Shown piece after piece: positions 30,201 to 40,242 of a DNA stretch of 64,000 nt. The DNA is from Prostheceraeus crozeri (lineage: Eukaryota; Platyhelminthes; Polycladida; Euryleptidae), in the NCBI GenBank assembly GCA_907163375.1, contig CAJQUW010001067.1:62001-126000 (forward strand), written 5' to 3'. Both the position numbers and the translations under genes were made by a program. Under the pieces are notes generated by a model. It did not search any database. It had not been told where the DNA came from and worked only from the letters and a program-made list of their open reading frames with translations. The number at the start of each line of letters is the position of its first letter. The stretch's first letter is position 1.

Positions 30201-32935
30201 GATATCTGCACCTGCTTACTGCACATTAAGATGCTTTCGCACAAAACTTCTACAAATCTATACTTTTTCAAACTTATTGTACCTGCCAATGTGAATTTCG
30301 TTTTCGCTCCTTATCAAATTGACGGTTGTCTTATTCATTGATGGAAAACTCAGGTCTCTGTGATAACTAGGAAACGATAATTTTACATTAACTTTAACTA
30401 CATTCTTTGACCAACACAATAATCAGTCGATCCACAGATGATTTATCTGGCTGAGAAAGAATACTTCACATAGCATTGCTACAGCGAGTATTTACTATCC
30501 ATAATAACTTTCGTTTACAGTTTTCCACAATTGCTAATTAATGACATGAATGGAAGCCTAGAATTAGTACCCATTGATTGAACTGGAAAACTGTGGATAT
30601 TTGCATTGATGACGGCAGGGTTCATATAATTAACTTTTCCTGATACACCTTCATGCATGTAAAACGCGTCTATAAAACTTTCCAGGTGCTTTTACAAGGT
30701 ATTTATTTTCACCAAAGAAAGCCTTATTGAGACGGTTTCTGCAAAATACATGGGCGTATTACAAAATAGTTAAAAATATCGTGCATACAAAAATGACAAA
30801 TAACTCACCGACTAGTTGGCAGTCCAGTCACGAAAGACAACTCTAAACGTGTGTACTTCACTAAGTTACCAAGTGAAGTGAGTATATAACGACAGTTTGA
30901 AAAAAGGACCTAGTCATTTACATGCACATTCTATAAATTTTGCGTTACCATTGGGACATAGACATCAATCAACGAAGAGAGCAATGAAATATAACAACGA
31001 CATCAAAGAGCAATGATATCAAGAGAATGTAGAAATCTTGCGTAAAGTCTGTTAAACATAGCAATATAACCAAGCACATCAATCTTTAAAATGCATATAA
31101 CCATGCTCATCAATCACATTACATTGCTTTTTTCCTAATGAAGTGATGCTATGCATTCTGTATGTCATTTGCATCCAGTCAAGTCAATTTCGCCACATTT
31201 TCAAAATAAAATGCAGCCCTGTCGTCACTACCCGTTGTGGCATTTTCTTGTGTGTTGATATTTCTCTTTCCTATATCTGCACCTGCTTACTGCACATTAA
31301 GATGCTTTCGCAAAAGATTTCTACAAATCTATACTTTTTCAAACTTATTGTACCTGCCAATGTGAATTTCGTTTTCGCTCCTTATCAAATTGACGGTTGT
31401 CTTATTCATTGATGGAAAACTCAGGTCTCTGTGATCATTAGGAAACGATAATTTTCCATTGGCTTCAACAACATTCTTTGACCAACACAATAATCAGTCG
31501 ATCCACAGATGATTTATCTGGCTGAGAAAGAATACTTCACATAGCATTGCTACAGCGGGTGCTTATTATCCTGAATAATTTTCTTTTACTTTTTTTCCAC
31601 CACTTCTAATTAATGACATAGATGGAAGACGAGAATTAGTGCCCATTGATTGAACTAGGAAACTGTGGAGATTTGCATTGATGACGGCAGGGTTCATATT
31701 CTTGTGGGTTCATATAATTAACTTTTCCTGATACACCTTCATGCATATAACCATGATCATCAATCACATTACATTGCTTTCTTCGTAATGAAGTGATGCT
31801 ATGCATTGTGTATGTCATTTGCATCCAGTCAAGTCAATTTCGTCATATTTTCAATATAAAATGCAGCCCAGTCGTCACTGCCCGTTGTTGCATTTTCTAG
31901 TGTGTTGATATTTCTCTTTCCTATATCTGCACCTGCTTACTGCACATTAAGATGCTTTCGCACAAAACTTCTACAAATCTATACTTTTTCAAACTTATTG
32001 TACCTGCCAATGTGAATTTCGTTTTCGCTCCTTATCAAATTGACGGTTGTCTTATTCATTGATGGAAAACTCAGGTCTCTGTGATCATTAGGAAACGATA
32101 ATTTTCCATTGGCTTCAACAACATTCTTTGACCAACACAATAATCAATCGATCCACAGATGATTTATCTGGCTGAGAAAGAATACTTCACATATCATTGC
32201 AATGGCGGGTGTTTATTATCCTGAATAACTTTCGTTTACTGTTTTCCACAATTTCTAGTTAATGACATACGTGTAAATGGAAGCCGAGAATTAGTACCCA
32301 TTGATTGAACTGGAAAACTGTGGAGATTTGTATTGATGACGGCAGGGTTCATATTCTTGTTGGTTCATATAATTAACTTTTCCTGATACACCTTCATGCA
32401 TATAACCATGCTCATCAATCACATTACATTGCTTTCTTCGTAATGAAGTGATGCTATGCATTGTGTATGTCATTTGCATCCAGTCAAGTCAATTCAATTT
32501 TCGCCATATTATCTTAATGCAGCCCTGTCGTCACCACCCGTTGTTGCATTTTCTTGTGTGTTGATATTTCTCTTCCCTATATCTGCACCTGCTTACTGCA
32601 CATTAAGATGCTTTCGCAAAAGATTTCTACAAATCTATACTTTTTCAAACTTATTGTACCTGCCAATGTGAATTTCGTTTTCGCTTCTTATCAAATTGAC
32701 GGTTCATTGATGGAAAACTCAGGTCTCTGTGATCATTAGGAAACGATAATTTTCCATTGGCTTCAACAACATTCTTTGACCAACACAATAATCAGTCGAT
32801 CCACAGATGATTTATCTGGCTGAGAAAGAATACTTCACATAGCATTGCAATGGCGGGTGTTTATTATCCTGAATAACTTTCGTTTACTGTTTTCCACAAC
32901 TGCTAATTAATGACATAGATGGAAGACAAGAATTA
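27230..32935 (+). repeat. Diverged satellite subfamily at the right side of the array
   Basis: These monomers share GCATATAACCATGCTCATCAATCAC, AATACTTCACATAGCATTGC and TGGCGGGTG variants that are rare or absent in the left part. Spacing is about 616-654 bp apart from one interval of about 1073 bp caused by an insertion. Local duplications are visible, for example the units starting near 28812, 29441 and 30076. Confidence 0.8.
30659..31090. mobile_element. 432-bp insertion inside a satellite monomer with ATGCAT duplication
   Basis: The segment replaces nothing: the monomer sequence stops after ATGCAT at 30653-30658 and resumes after ATGCAT at 31091-31096. This gives a 6-bp direct duplication (or 5 bp if ends TG... 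are used). The insert is AT-rich, carries GTATATAAC near 30892 and no coding frame. It may be a solo LTR or a short non-autonomous element. Confidence 0.65.
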
Positions 32936-33265
32936 GGTCTTAGAATTAGGATTAGGATTAGAATTAGGTCATTTTGTGGTCTTTATCAGGAGGACATGTA
33001 TCGATGGCGTATAAGAGGTAAACCTTCATCAGAGGAATTGCTGTGTGATGTTGTGGATTCAGAGTTATAGGTTGGTATTTTTATCTACTGTTCATGCTAT
33101 TGTCCAAAAATTGTTGTCGCGGGTTTATATACCTTTATAATAGTCTGACGCTTCATTTCCAAGTTCCAAACCGTTCCATATCAATTACATTCATACTTAG
33201 TAGGTCTACATTTATTCTCCTCTATTCCCGAGTTGATGCCGTATTTATTTGCCTGTGCTGTTAAT
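32936..33265. other. Satellite edge and spacer with degenerate TTAGGx motifs
   Basis: The array stops inside a monomer at a run of ATTAGG/ATTAGA motifs (about 32935-32967). About 300 bp of unique-looking sequence follows. I see no gene or known repeat here. Confidence 0.5.
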
Positions 33266-33340
33266 ATAGAATAGAATAGAATAATGTATATATTTACCAA
33301 ATGAAAATCAAAAATTTCAAGCGTCAAGATCAGATACAGG

Positions 33341-34900
33341 TCATGAAGGAACAGCAGAAATGAGATCAGTCAATTCATTGATTACCGACGTTGACATAAT
33401 AACAAAACAATTTTGTCTCAAAGATGTTCTACAAAATTGAACTTTTAGTCTCATAGAGTCATAACACGGTACAATGGAGCATAAAGGGTGATTCTCAGCT
33501 TGACATTTGTAAAACAATGATCTGAAGGCCGCCAATCGTTCTTCTTGAAAAGTTGACGAAAAGTTTTTACAATTACATTGGAATGGGCATATCAATTTAC
33601 GCGCTCGCTTAAATAGGCGATCGATGAAATTTAAAGATTCAGTGTCTAATATGCCGAATAAGCATGTACAATACATCAGAACACTTTGAATAACACCTTT
33701 GAATACAAACCATAAATCGTCATGATTTAGTATGCTACGTAGGATATTCAACATGTACAACCTTTTTGAACAAATCTTAAAAATATTTCAAAAATGATCA
33801 ATCCAAGTAAGACTATCATTCCAGACGACACCCAAGATCTTCAACTCTTTAACAACAAGGAAATGAAAAGGAAAGTAGACTTCAACATTTCGTTTCTTAA
33901 TACATAGTGCCTTCGTTTTAGAAGCGCTCAGCTTCAACTTATTTAACAGGGACCACTCTTTGATGCAAATGTATTCAGACAACATAAGTTCGATGGATTC
34001 AGAAATAGACTCTTTAAAAATCGGACAAAGTTCACAAATGTCATCAGTGTACATAGAAACAATCGTATTTTTAGACAAGGGCCTGATGTCTTTACAATAA
34101 AATGTAAAAAGAAAAGGTCCTAACAAAGAGCCTTGAGCTGCACCGCTAGTGACTTTCAAAGGATAACTCAAAACACTGCCCAACTTAACACATTGATAGC
34201 GATCACTCAAATATGGAAAGAGCCATTTCACGAAACCACAAGGATAATTTGAATCACAAAGCTTTTCAATCAAAATCTTATGACACATACTATCGAAAGC
34301 TTTCGAAAAATCATAATAACATACAGCAGCCGATTTCAGAGCGATCTAGATTCCAGTAACAGCATTGTGCATGTTTATCAGGCAACATGTAGTATCAGAG
34401 CCTTTCTTATATGCAAATTGAAAATTAGGACAATCTTCCTGAAAGCGTTCTCTCATGTGATTCAGGACGTGGGACTCTAAAAACTTTGTCGGTGTACATG
34501 ACAAACTGATCTGACGTAGTTGGTCAATAGAAGCAGGCGTAGATTTCGGAACCGGTGAAACAATACATTTTTTGAAAACTGACGGCACTTTGCGTTGGGC
34601 GATTGAGCAATTGATTAAATGACATAGTGGCTCCGATATAAAAGGAGATGCAATCTTATAAAATATGCTAGGTATGCCATCAGAGCCAGTGGCTTTAGTA
34701 GCTGACAAGCTTTCTAAGAAATTAAATGCATCCTGAGGATCTGACAAAGGACACCAGTCATCATCGTCTAGTTCTAACAAAAAATCATTGCGTGTAAATG
34801 AATTTGCAAAAGTCTCATTTACAGCATTTGCAGCAGCTGCAACACTTTGAAAATTTGATACTTGACAATGGATCATTGACTGAATTCCCTTTAACTTCAT
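33341..34900 (-). pseudogene. LINE ORF2 reverse transcriptase and C-terminal region
   Basis: One frame (34900 to 33341) is interrupted by stops near 34346 and 33788. Visible are the early RT segment (CIVSPVPKSTP...RQISLSCTPTKFLE), FAYKKGSDTT, GAAQGSLLGPFLF and the catalytic YTDD box, then a thumb-like region with LGVVWNDSLTW and a C-terminal domain. The order and motifs are those of non-LTR RTs of the CR1/Jockey group. Not functional as read. Confidence 0.85.
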
Positions 34901-35910
34901 TCACAACATTCCACACTTTATTTCTTGATTTCATAGAAGACTGCACCCATTTATTTTTGCAATTGATTATTTCCAGTTTACACTTTTCCTTGTAATAGTT
35001 GTAGAGCTGAAAATTCCTTTCACGGAAGGCAAGCCATCTCTTATTGATCATGTCTTTTAGATACGGAGTCATCCATGGTTTGTCTCATGAAGTGATAGTA
35101 ACAACATGGCATGGAATATAGGATAAGCATTCAAAAAACTTAGAGTAAAATAGTTCTGTTTTCTTGTCGATATCTTCTTCAAGGTAAACATCATGAAAGG
35201 AACATTCATCAAGTTTAGACAAAAAGTCAAAAATATATCGATTTCTTCTATCAAAAACTAGGTGATCCTTCTTCAAACCAGGCAATGAATCATTACAGGA
35301 TGAACGTAACAAAACTTGACAATGTGATCCACGTCGATTAAGGGATAATGGTGGTCCTATCTCAGCATTTGGATAATTCACATTAGTTGAACTACTGACC
35401 AAAATTTTATCAAGGATAGCCTCTCCCCTTGTAGGAAGCCCAACCTTGTCACATAAATGATATGAATCTTTAATCAAATTTGTTAAAGTCACCAGCCAAA
35501 ATCACTTTGAAATCAGGAGAAGCCTTAGTAAAGTCGTCAACCGCATCCATTAAACAGTCTGATATATGCAATAACTGCGTGCAGTTGAGATGTAGAGGAA
35601 TATAAACAGCGATTACAAGAAAGTTCATGTTGTTGTATGTCAGTTTCAAGAATACCGACTTACAATGATTAGCATGAAAAGACAAACGTTTAACATTCAA
35701 GCGCGAATTTATCCATGTTGCCACACCGCCACCCTTCTGTCCTGCACGGTCACACCTGAAGAAATGGAATCCATAGATTTTGAAAAAACAGTCATCGTGC
35801 GAATCAATAAGCCAAGATTCCGTAACAATCACAATAGATGGATTCTTGGTAGCGCAAGAAAGTCTCAACTCGTCAATTTTGCCAGGAGTATTGATCTAGC
35901 ATTGATCTAG
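34815..35910 (-). pseudogene. LINE ORF2 endonuclease and linker
   Basis: Pieces at 35868-35470 and 35492-35085 are in different frames. The first has VTESWL, GGGVATWI and LAGDFN, typical of APE-type endonucleases. The second continues with a region holding RGSHCQ. A further frame at 35072-34815 has the linker (WLAFRERNFQLYNYYK...NKVWNVVNEV) that leads to the RT. Frameshifts separate them. Confidence 0.8.
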
Positions 35911-36080
35911 CATTTAATAGGAGCACAGATGGGCACAAAGGACATCATGAAGAGCGACAGACAATGTTACCACCTCGAATGATCACATCCTCGCCGTTTT
36001 CGCGCCTTCTTTTTAGTTCGAACCTCAAAACTGTTCTTCATCTCATTGTTGCTCATTGTAAGATCGTTCTTTATGTAAAC

Positions 36081-36308
36081 TCAGTGGAACTCATTTTCTT
36101 CTGATAATTTATTGAGCTTCGGAGATGACTTTAAAAGCAGATGTTTACTTTCAGTAGAGTTGAGTACAAGCTTTATAGGTCTTGGTCGAGTGTGTGCTTT
36201 CTGAGTTCTAAACTCCTTCTTTCCAATGCGAAAAGATCTAACTACAGAAACTTTCTCTTTCAAGTTCAACGAATACAACAAACTATCGATTTTCGCCTTA
36301 TCGTGATC
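36081..36308 (-). pseudogene. LINE ORF1, C-terminal piece
   Basis: Reading DHDKAKIDSLL...VVRSFRIGKKEF...RPRPIKLVLNSTESKHLLLKSS resembles the C-terminal half of an RRM-type ORF1 (L1 transposase-22-like). The piece begins exactly at the insertion point of element B. The frame is continuous with the N-terminal piece at 47415-47020 if B and one copy of the 6-bp duplication are ignored. Confidence 0.75.
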
Positions 36309-36314
36309 GCGATG
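36309..36314. other. Target-site duplication of element B, left copy (GCGATG)
   Basis: GCGATG directly precedes the left terminus of B (AGTAGCC). The same six bases follow its right terminus at 47020-47025. Six-base duplications are the Polinton integrase signature. Confidence 0.9.
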
Positions 36315-36398
36315 AGTAGCCTGGAATAGAGGTTTTTCATGATCGTTCTGTGGTGGTGAGCGATCCAACACAATTCATGACTTTTGTGAGTGGACCCA
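36315..36398 (+). repeat. Left terminal inverted repeat of element B
   Basis: It starts AGTAGCCTGGAATAG and runs to GTGAGTGGACCCA. The right copy matches in reverse with a handful of substitutions. Weaker similarity (CTGAGCG.ACCGAGC) continues inward after a small indel. Confidence 0.9.
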
Positions 36399-37631
36399 TT
36401 GCGTAGGCGTGCTGAGCGCACCGAGCTACCCAATCCCATTCATGGTGTGACGTGATCCAATGAGCTGAAGGTCAATGGTTTTGATATTGGGTGTGGGTTG
36501 TGCGATGGTGAGAGTCGTGATGTGGGTATTGTTTTGTTCGGACGTGGTAGCAGTGCAGGCTTTGATTCCCGTATTGGATCGTGACGTCAATCCAGTGATT
36601 AATGTGTCATTGGATTGGTTAATTGAATTGCAAGAGCATTTACCATTGGATACGTGTAATTTGTATTGTGTCCCTGAATGTCTATTTGATTCAGGCGTCT
36701 GTGCCCTATTGGATGGTCTGACCTTGGGTGATGTGTATGAGTCTTATGTGATATCAATCGATGAAATATGAGAGAAGTGTCTCCGTGCATTTCTTCCGGA
36801 CCACCCTTATATCTATCGCAATGAGTATAATGTATGTGTCTGTGATTATTTTTTTGAATCTCGTGATTCATGTTCATTCCGTGTGTATGATCGTGAGGTA
36901 TGGAAGAAGCGTCATAATCCAAAATTGAGTGTGAAGGAAGCGAGTCAAGGTATTTGGGATCGTGAATTGTCAATGGACTGGCTCCCGAGCAACCTCCCGA
37001 TCTGGATGTGATGAGCATCCCGACATGAGCGGACCGAGCATCTCGACGTGAAAAAGTATTTAGTAGTGGATGGAAGGGTGGAATCTTCACACAGGACATC
37101 TGGCACACTGACTCAGCGCTCATCAGGCCCTCTAGGAAAATGGTTACGGAATGTGATGGTGTACGACACCGAAGGTGCCCCTGAAGTGGTGGAAGTGGCT
37201 CTCCTCTGGGTTGAAGAGTATGAACATGGGATAATGGTATGTGATGCCTATCACGAATTGTTGAGACCCAGTAAATCATATCAATGGGACTATGCAGCGA
37301 TCCACATCCACGGCATTTCGTACGATCGTCGTTCTGCAGTGGGTCGTCCAAAATCCGATGTGTCGTCGTCTGTTGGAGCATGTAAAGTTATGGGTGAAGC
37401 GTTATGGTGCATGTGACTGTGTCTTAATGAACGGAGCCAGTCCATCAGAATTGACATTTCTGTACGAATCACTTCAAATGAAGATATTATATGTGAATGT
37501 GGGCCTATTTGGATGGAGTCAGCGCATTTATGAACCGAGTTACCGAACAGCTGTCCAGTGTCGTCAAGGTAGTGTTATTATTGGTATTGATTTCCAGGCA
37601 CAATGTAATCGTGAAAACCACGGAAAGTTTA

Positions 37632-38290
37632 TCACAGGCAAGTAAAGATAGTTTCTGACTCGGACCTAATTTATTGGTCGAAAATAAAACGATTTAAAGT
37701 TACAGCGTGACGGGCCTTCGGCGTCCAGCGCCTTCTTAACGGTCGATGGTCAAATGGCGGTCTGCAAACTCGGTGTGAAGATTTATAAAGAAGTGAATAA
37801 ATGTGGAGAATGCTACATTGGAAAGACTGTAAGGAAATTCTCCACTCGGCACGCAGAACATAGACGTGCAATTATTAATAAGTCTGCATCCAGCGCTCTC
37901 TATGAGCATAATAAAAATAAACATAATGATCTAGGTAGCATCGAGGATTTTCAGATCGATTTCATTGCTAAGCTGACGAACACTCGAGACACAACATTCA
38001 CTGAAGCAAAAGCTATTACACACTTGAGGCCAACAATCAATAGAAGACATGAATTACCTTGCTACAGTCTGCCTTCTCACTTTGATCACCTCACATTCAA
38101 CAAGCAACACAATTCTTAATATCATTCACTTCTTTATAAATCTTCACACCGAGTTTGCAGACCGCCATTTGACCATCGACCGTTAAGAAGGCGCTGGACG
38201 CCGAAGGCCCGTCACGCTGTAACTTTAAATCGTTTTATTTTCGACCAATAAATTAGATCCGAGTCAGAAACTATCTTTACTTGCCTGTGA
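37632..38290 (+). mobile_element. 659-bp GIY-YIG element with 167-bp inverted arms
   Basis: The left arm (37632-37798) and the reverse complement of the right arm (38124-38290) differ at about one base in 167. The arms flank a single nuclease ORF. High arm identity means a recent event or hairpin-type conversion. Penelope-like elements carry GIY-YIG endonucleases and often end in inverted or direct terminal repeats, so a 5'-truncated Penelope relative is likely; no reverse transcriptase is present. I could not define a target duplication. Confidence 0.75.
37754..38119 (+). CDS. GIY-YIG endonuclease domain protein (Penelope-type)
   Basis: An intact 121-residue frame with an ATG inside the left arm. 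CGECYIGKTVRKFSTRHAEHRRAI gives the YIG half of the motif, the catalytic-type Arg and the EHR segment. SALYEHNKNKH and a conserved Glu in FTEAKAITHLRPTINRR follow. The first 'GIY' half is poorly conserved. In Penelope elements this domain nicks the target DNA; here it is alone, without a reverse transcriptase. Confidence 0.7.
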   Translation: MAVCKLGVKIYKEVNKCGECYIGKTVRKFSTRHAEHRRAIINKSASSALYEHNKNKHNDLGSIEDFQIDFIAKLTNTRDTTFTEAKAITHLRPTINRRHELPCYSLPSHFDHLTFNKQHNS

Positions 38291-38566
38291 AATGCATCGC
38301 CTGACTCGCAAACTGGTCAACTATGTCAACGGAAAGTTTAGTCCACCTCGCCATTCCACACAAACTGTCGCCCAGCGCAACCGTCAATACCATGGATATC
38401 ATTGTGCCCTGTACGATTGTGTAGAGATTGTCTTATTCTACTTTAAAGCGTCTGAGATGGGATGTTATTTGTTTAATGGCAAGACTATCATCAACGGGAC
38501 TGGTAAGAACTTGAAATTATGTTGTCGTCATACATACAATCCAAAAGAATTTTGAAATACTCTCTT

Positions 38567-38930
38567 ATGAACTTGTGTAGTGCTAAAGACTTGTGTAGTG
38601 AAATCTATGAACTTGTGTAGTGAAAAACTTCTATAAACTTGTGTAGTGCTAAAGACTTGTGTAGTGAAATCTATGAACTTGTGTAGTGAAAAATTTCTAT
38701 AAACTTGTGTAGTGCTAAAGACTTGTGTAGTGAAATCTATGAACTTGTGTAGTGAAAAACTTCTATGAACTTGTGTAGTGCTAAAGACTTGTGTAGTGAA
38801 AAAACTTCTACGAACTTGTGTAGTGAAAAACTTCTATAAACTTGTGTAGTGCTAAAGACTTGTGTAGTGAAGAAACTTCTATGAACTTATGTAGTGCTAA
38901 AGACTTGTCTAGTGATGAAACTTCTTATCT
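38567..38930 (+). repeat. Minisatellite of ACTTGTGTAGTG units
   Basis: About 19 near-copies of ACTTGTGTAGTG are separated by short linkers (CTAAAG, AAATCTATGA, AAAAACTTCTATAA). They form a higher period of about 62 bp. The repeat lies directly after the exonuclease-like pseudogene in element B. No gene. Confidence 0.85.
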
Positions 38931-39074
38931 ACTGTATTTAAGTAGTCTATAGAAATGTAACTTGACTCAATCGCGCAAACTGGAATAGTAACTCATGTTA
39001 GGAACAAGTGAAGACACCGACGTTGTCCATGAATAAAGAACGACCATCGATTATCCATGTGTTTTGATATTGGG

Positions 39075-39178
39075 ATCACTGAGGGAACGTATCGATTAAG
39101 GTCCACTGAGGGAATCAGTCCACTGAAGGGATCGATCCACTAAGGGGATCGGTCCACTGAGGATTTGGTCCACTCATG
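39075..39178 (+). repeat. Short GGTCCACTGAGGGATC-type minisatellite
   Basis: Five to six degenerate units of about 17-20 bp around the core TCCACTGAGGGATC. With the preceding minisatellite and about 130 bp of plain sequence it fills the gap between the exonuclease-like gene and the next gene of element B. Confidence 0.7.
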
Positions 39179-39260
39179 TGAGTATATTAGAGTTGGGTTG
39201 GGTTAGCTGATATAATTGTTTGTGAACAGCGTTAAGACTCAGACGACTTCTTCATCTACA

Positions 39261-39783
39261 ATGTGTGATTTTATTGAAACGGTTGAATCTTCATCAGACG
39301 ATTTGTTATTGATGGCAGCCTCACTTTGGGTCCAGGACATTATCGAAGGATCCTACGACGGGCCAATTCACCATGTTGGTTTTACTGCGGAGATGGCCCG
39401 TCGTGGGCTATCCTCGGTGGATGCGATTGGGCTACCCATTTACGAATGTGCCCAAGGATTTGATTCCTGATCACTACCTTGACTATATCATGAGCTGCAA
39501 TGGTGAGATTGAAGTGAGGTGCTATAAAATTCCATTGATTTCACGAACTCTCTTCCACTTGTGGGAGAATGAACTATTGACAAGTTTTGTCCCGCAGGAG
39601 TCCTTATTCTACCTTCGCAAACCTCCTCCTCCATCGCTGACACCTTTTCGTGTTCCATCATCATTTTTAGTATTTGGCAAGGAGAATTTGAATCCTGTGT
39701 TGGATGACTATCCCCATTCTTGCGTGTTTTGGGAATCGTTACTTTGGAGATTCGTTAGAGAATACATTGTAAGTGATACATGA
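39261..39783 (+). pseudogene. Unknown gene of element B, one frameshift
   Basis: The frame from ATG 39261 (MCDFIETVESSSDDLLLMAA...) ends at about 39470. A second frame overlapping it (39373-39783) continues with DHYLDYIMSCNGEIEVRCYKI and a Pro-rich stretch to VREYIVSDT. A single shift between about 39420 and 39470 would explain both. No family recognised. Confidence 0.45.
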
Positions 39784-39866
39784 ATGTTTTTTTGAATTGA
39801 CTAGGTAATACTTTATTGGGATCAGTAGGATTATCATAATGATTTTCTGTCTCATTAGTATTTTAT

Positions 39867-40073
39867 ATGTGGCATTTCATTTGGCACACTATGGTTATCC
39901 CTATTCTCACATTTATTCTCCGTCTCCTTCAAACTATTGTGGGTCATATTCGTAAAAAGGATGAATCAGTGCATGAGGCAGTAGAGAGTGGATTACAAGA
40001 TTTGCTTGAATTTTCATCGAGTATAAGTACGCCAACTACTGATATTGAAGCATCGAATAAGAAATGCCTATAA
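39867..40073 (+). CDS. Small membrane protein of element B
   Basis: A 68-residue protein starting at an ATG. A hydrophobic N-terminal helix (MVIPILTFILRLLQTIVG) is followed by a charged tail (HIRKKDESVHEAVESGLQDLL) and Ser/Thr. Its last codons overlap the start of the next basic protein (ATG at 40064). Tight overlap in a compact element supports it being real. Function unknown. Confidence 0.5.
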   Translation: MWHFIWHTMVIPILTFILRLLQTIVGHIRKKDESVHEAVESGLQDLLEFSSSISTPTTDIEASNKKCL

Positions 40074-40219
40074 TCTTTGAACGTAAATTGGCTGTTGCAC
40101 GTAGTCCAGTGACACGATCAGGGATGCGTCTTCGAAAGAGGCGGCAGCGGGGTGGATATTATCAAGGTCGTCGTCGTCAGCGGGGTGGATGGCGTCGACG
40201 TTATCGTCGTAATAAGTAA
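40064..40219 (+). CDS. Arg-rich 51-residue core-like protein (pX/mu-like)
   Basis: ATG 40064 to TAA 40217-40219. The N-terminus (MPIIFERKLAVARSP) precedes two repeats of RRQRGG and ends RRRYRRNK. About a third of residues are Arg. Such small Arg-rich proteins condense DNA in adenovirus-like particles (pX/mu type). It overlaps the end of the membrane protein gene by 10 bases. Confidence 0.6.
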   Translation: MPIIFERKLAVARSPVTRSGMRLRKRRQRGGYYQGRRRQRGGWRRRYRRNK

Positions 40220-40242
40220 AGAGTGAAAATTGAAGATGACCA

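Larger units (their letters stand above)
15470..32935 (+). repeat. Satellite array, 26 monomers of about 610-670 bp
   Basis: The landmark GACGGCAGGGTTCATAT (GACGGTAGGG in one copy) recurs 26 times from about 15477 to 32335. Monomers up to about 27.2 kb are mostly 653-672 bp. Those after it form a diverged subfamily of about 616-654 bp with the variant GCATATAACCATGCTCATC. Each monomer carries a plus-strand frame of about 72-109 codons, usually ending QIDGCLVH or QIDGCLIH. These frames vary with indels and have no recognisable domain, so I do not call them genes. Confidence 0.93.
33266..36308 (-). mobile_element. LINE retrotransposon, 3' portion (ORF1 end, ORF2, 3' tail)
   Basis: Read on the minus strand it holds the end of ORF1, an apurinic-type endonuclease, a reverse transcriptase and a C-terminal region. 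It ends in a short (ATTCT)n-type tail at about 33268-33285, as in CR1/Jockey-group LINEs. It is the continuation of the 5' piece at 47026-47450; element B separates them. ORF2 has frameshifts and stops, so the copy is dead. Confidence 0.85.
36475..38555 (+). pseudogene. DEDDh exonuclease-like gene of element B, broken and interrupted
   Basis: Fragments in several frames form one gene. The frame from ATG 36475 has an in-frame TGA at 36769-36771 and runs on to about 37011. The next piece (from about 37048) holds Exo I (YDTEGAPEVVEVALL) and AIHIHGIS. After a frameshift near 37360 comes an Exo II-like stretch (CVLMNGASPSELTFLYE). After the GIY-YIG insertion, the last piece (38292-38555) has Exo III (GYHCALYD) and LFYF. 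The Exo III context almost repeats that of the element A gene at 12280. Motif order supports a DnaQ-like fold; the long N-terminal part is not recognised. Confidence 0.6.

Noticed and set aside
15601-32739. About 40 repeated frames of 60-109 codons on both strands as a gene family
   Set aside because: They follow the satellite period, change frame or length with indels, and show no domain.
15470-32935. Direct repeats as a CRISPR array
   Set aside because: The monomers are 610-670 bp without spacers, and the context is eukaryotic satellite DNA.
36599-37381. 260-codon minus-strand frame in element B
   Set aside because: It is antisense to the exonuclease-like fragments, rich in His/Thr with no domain, and lies opposite the coding-like strand.
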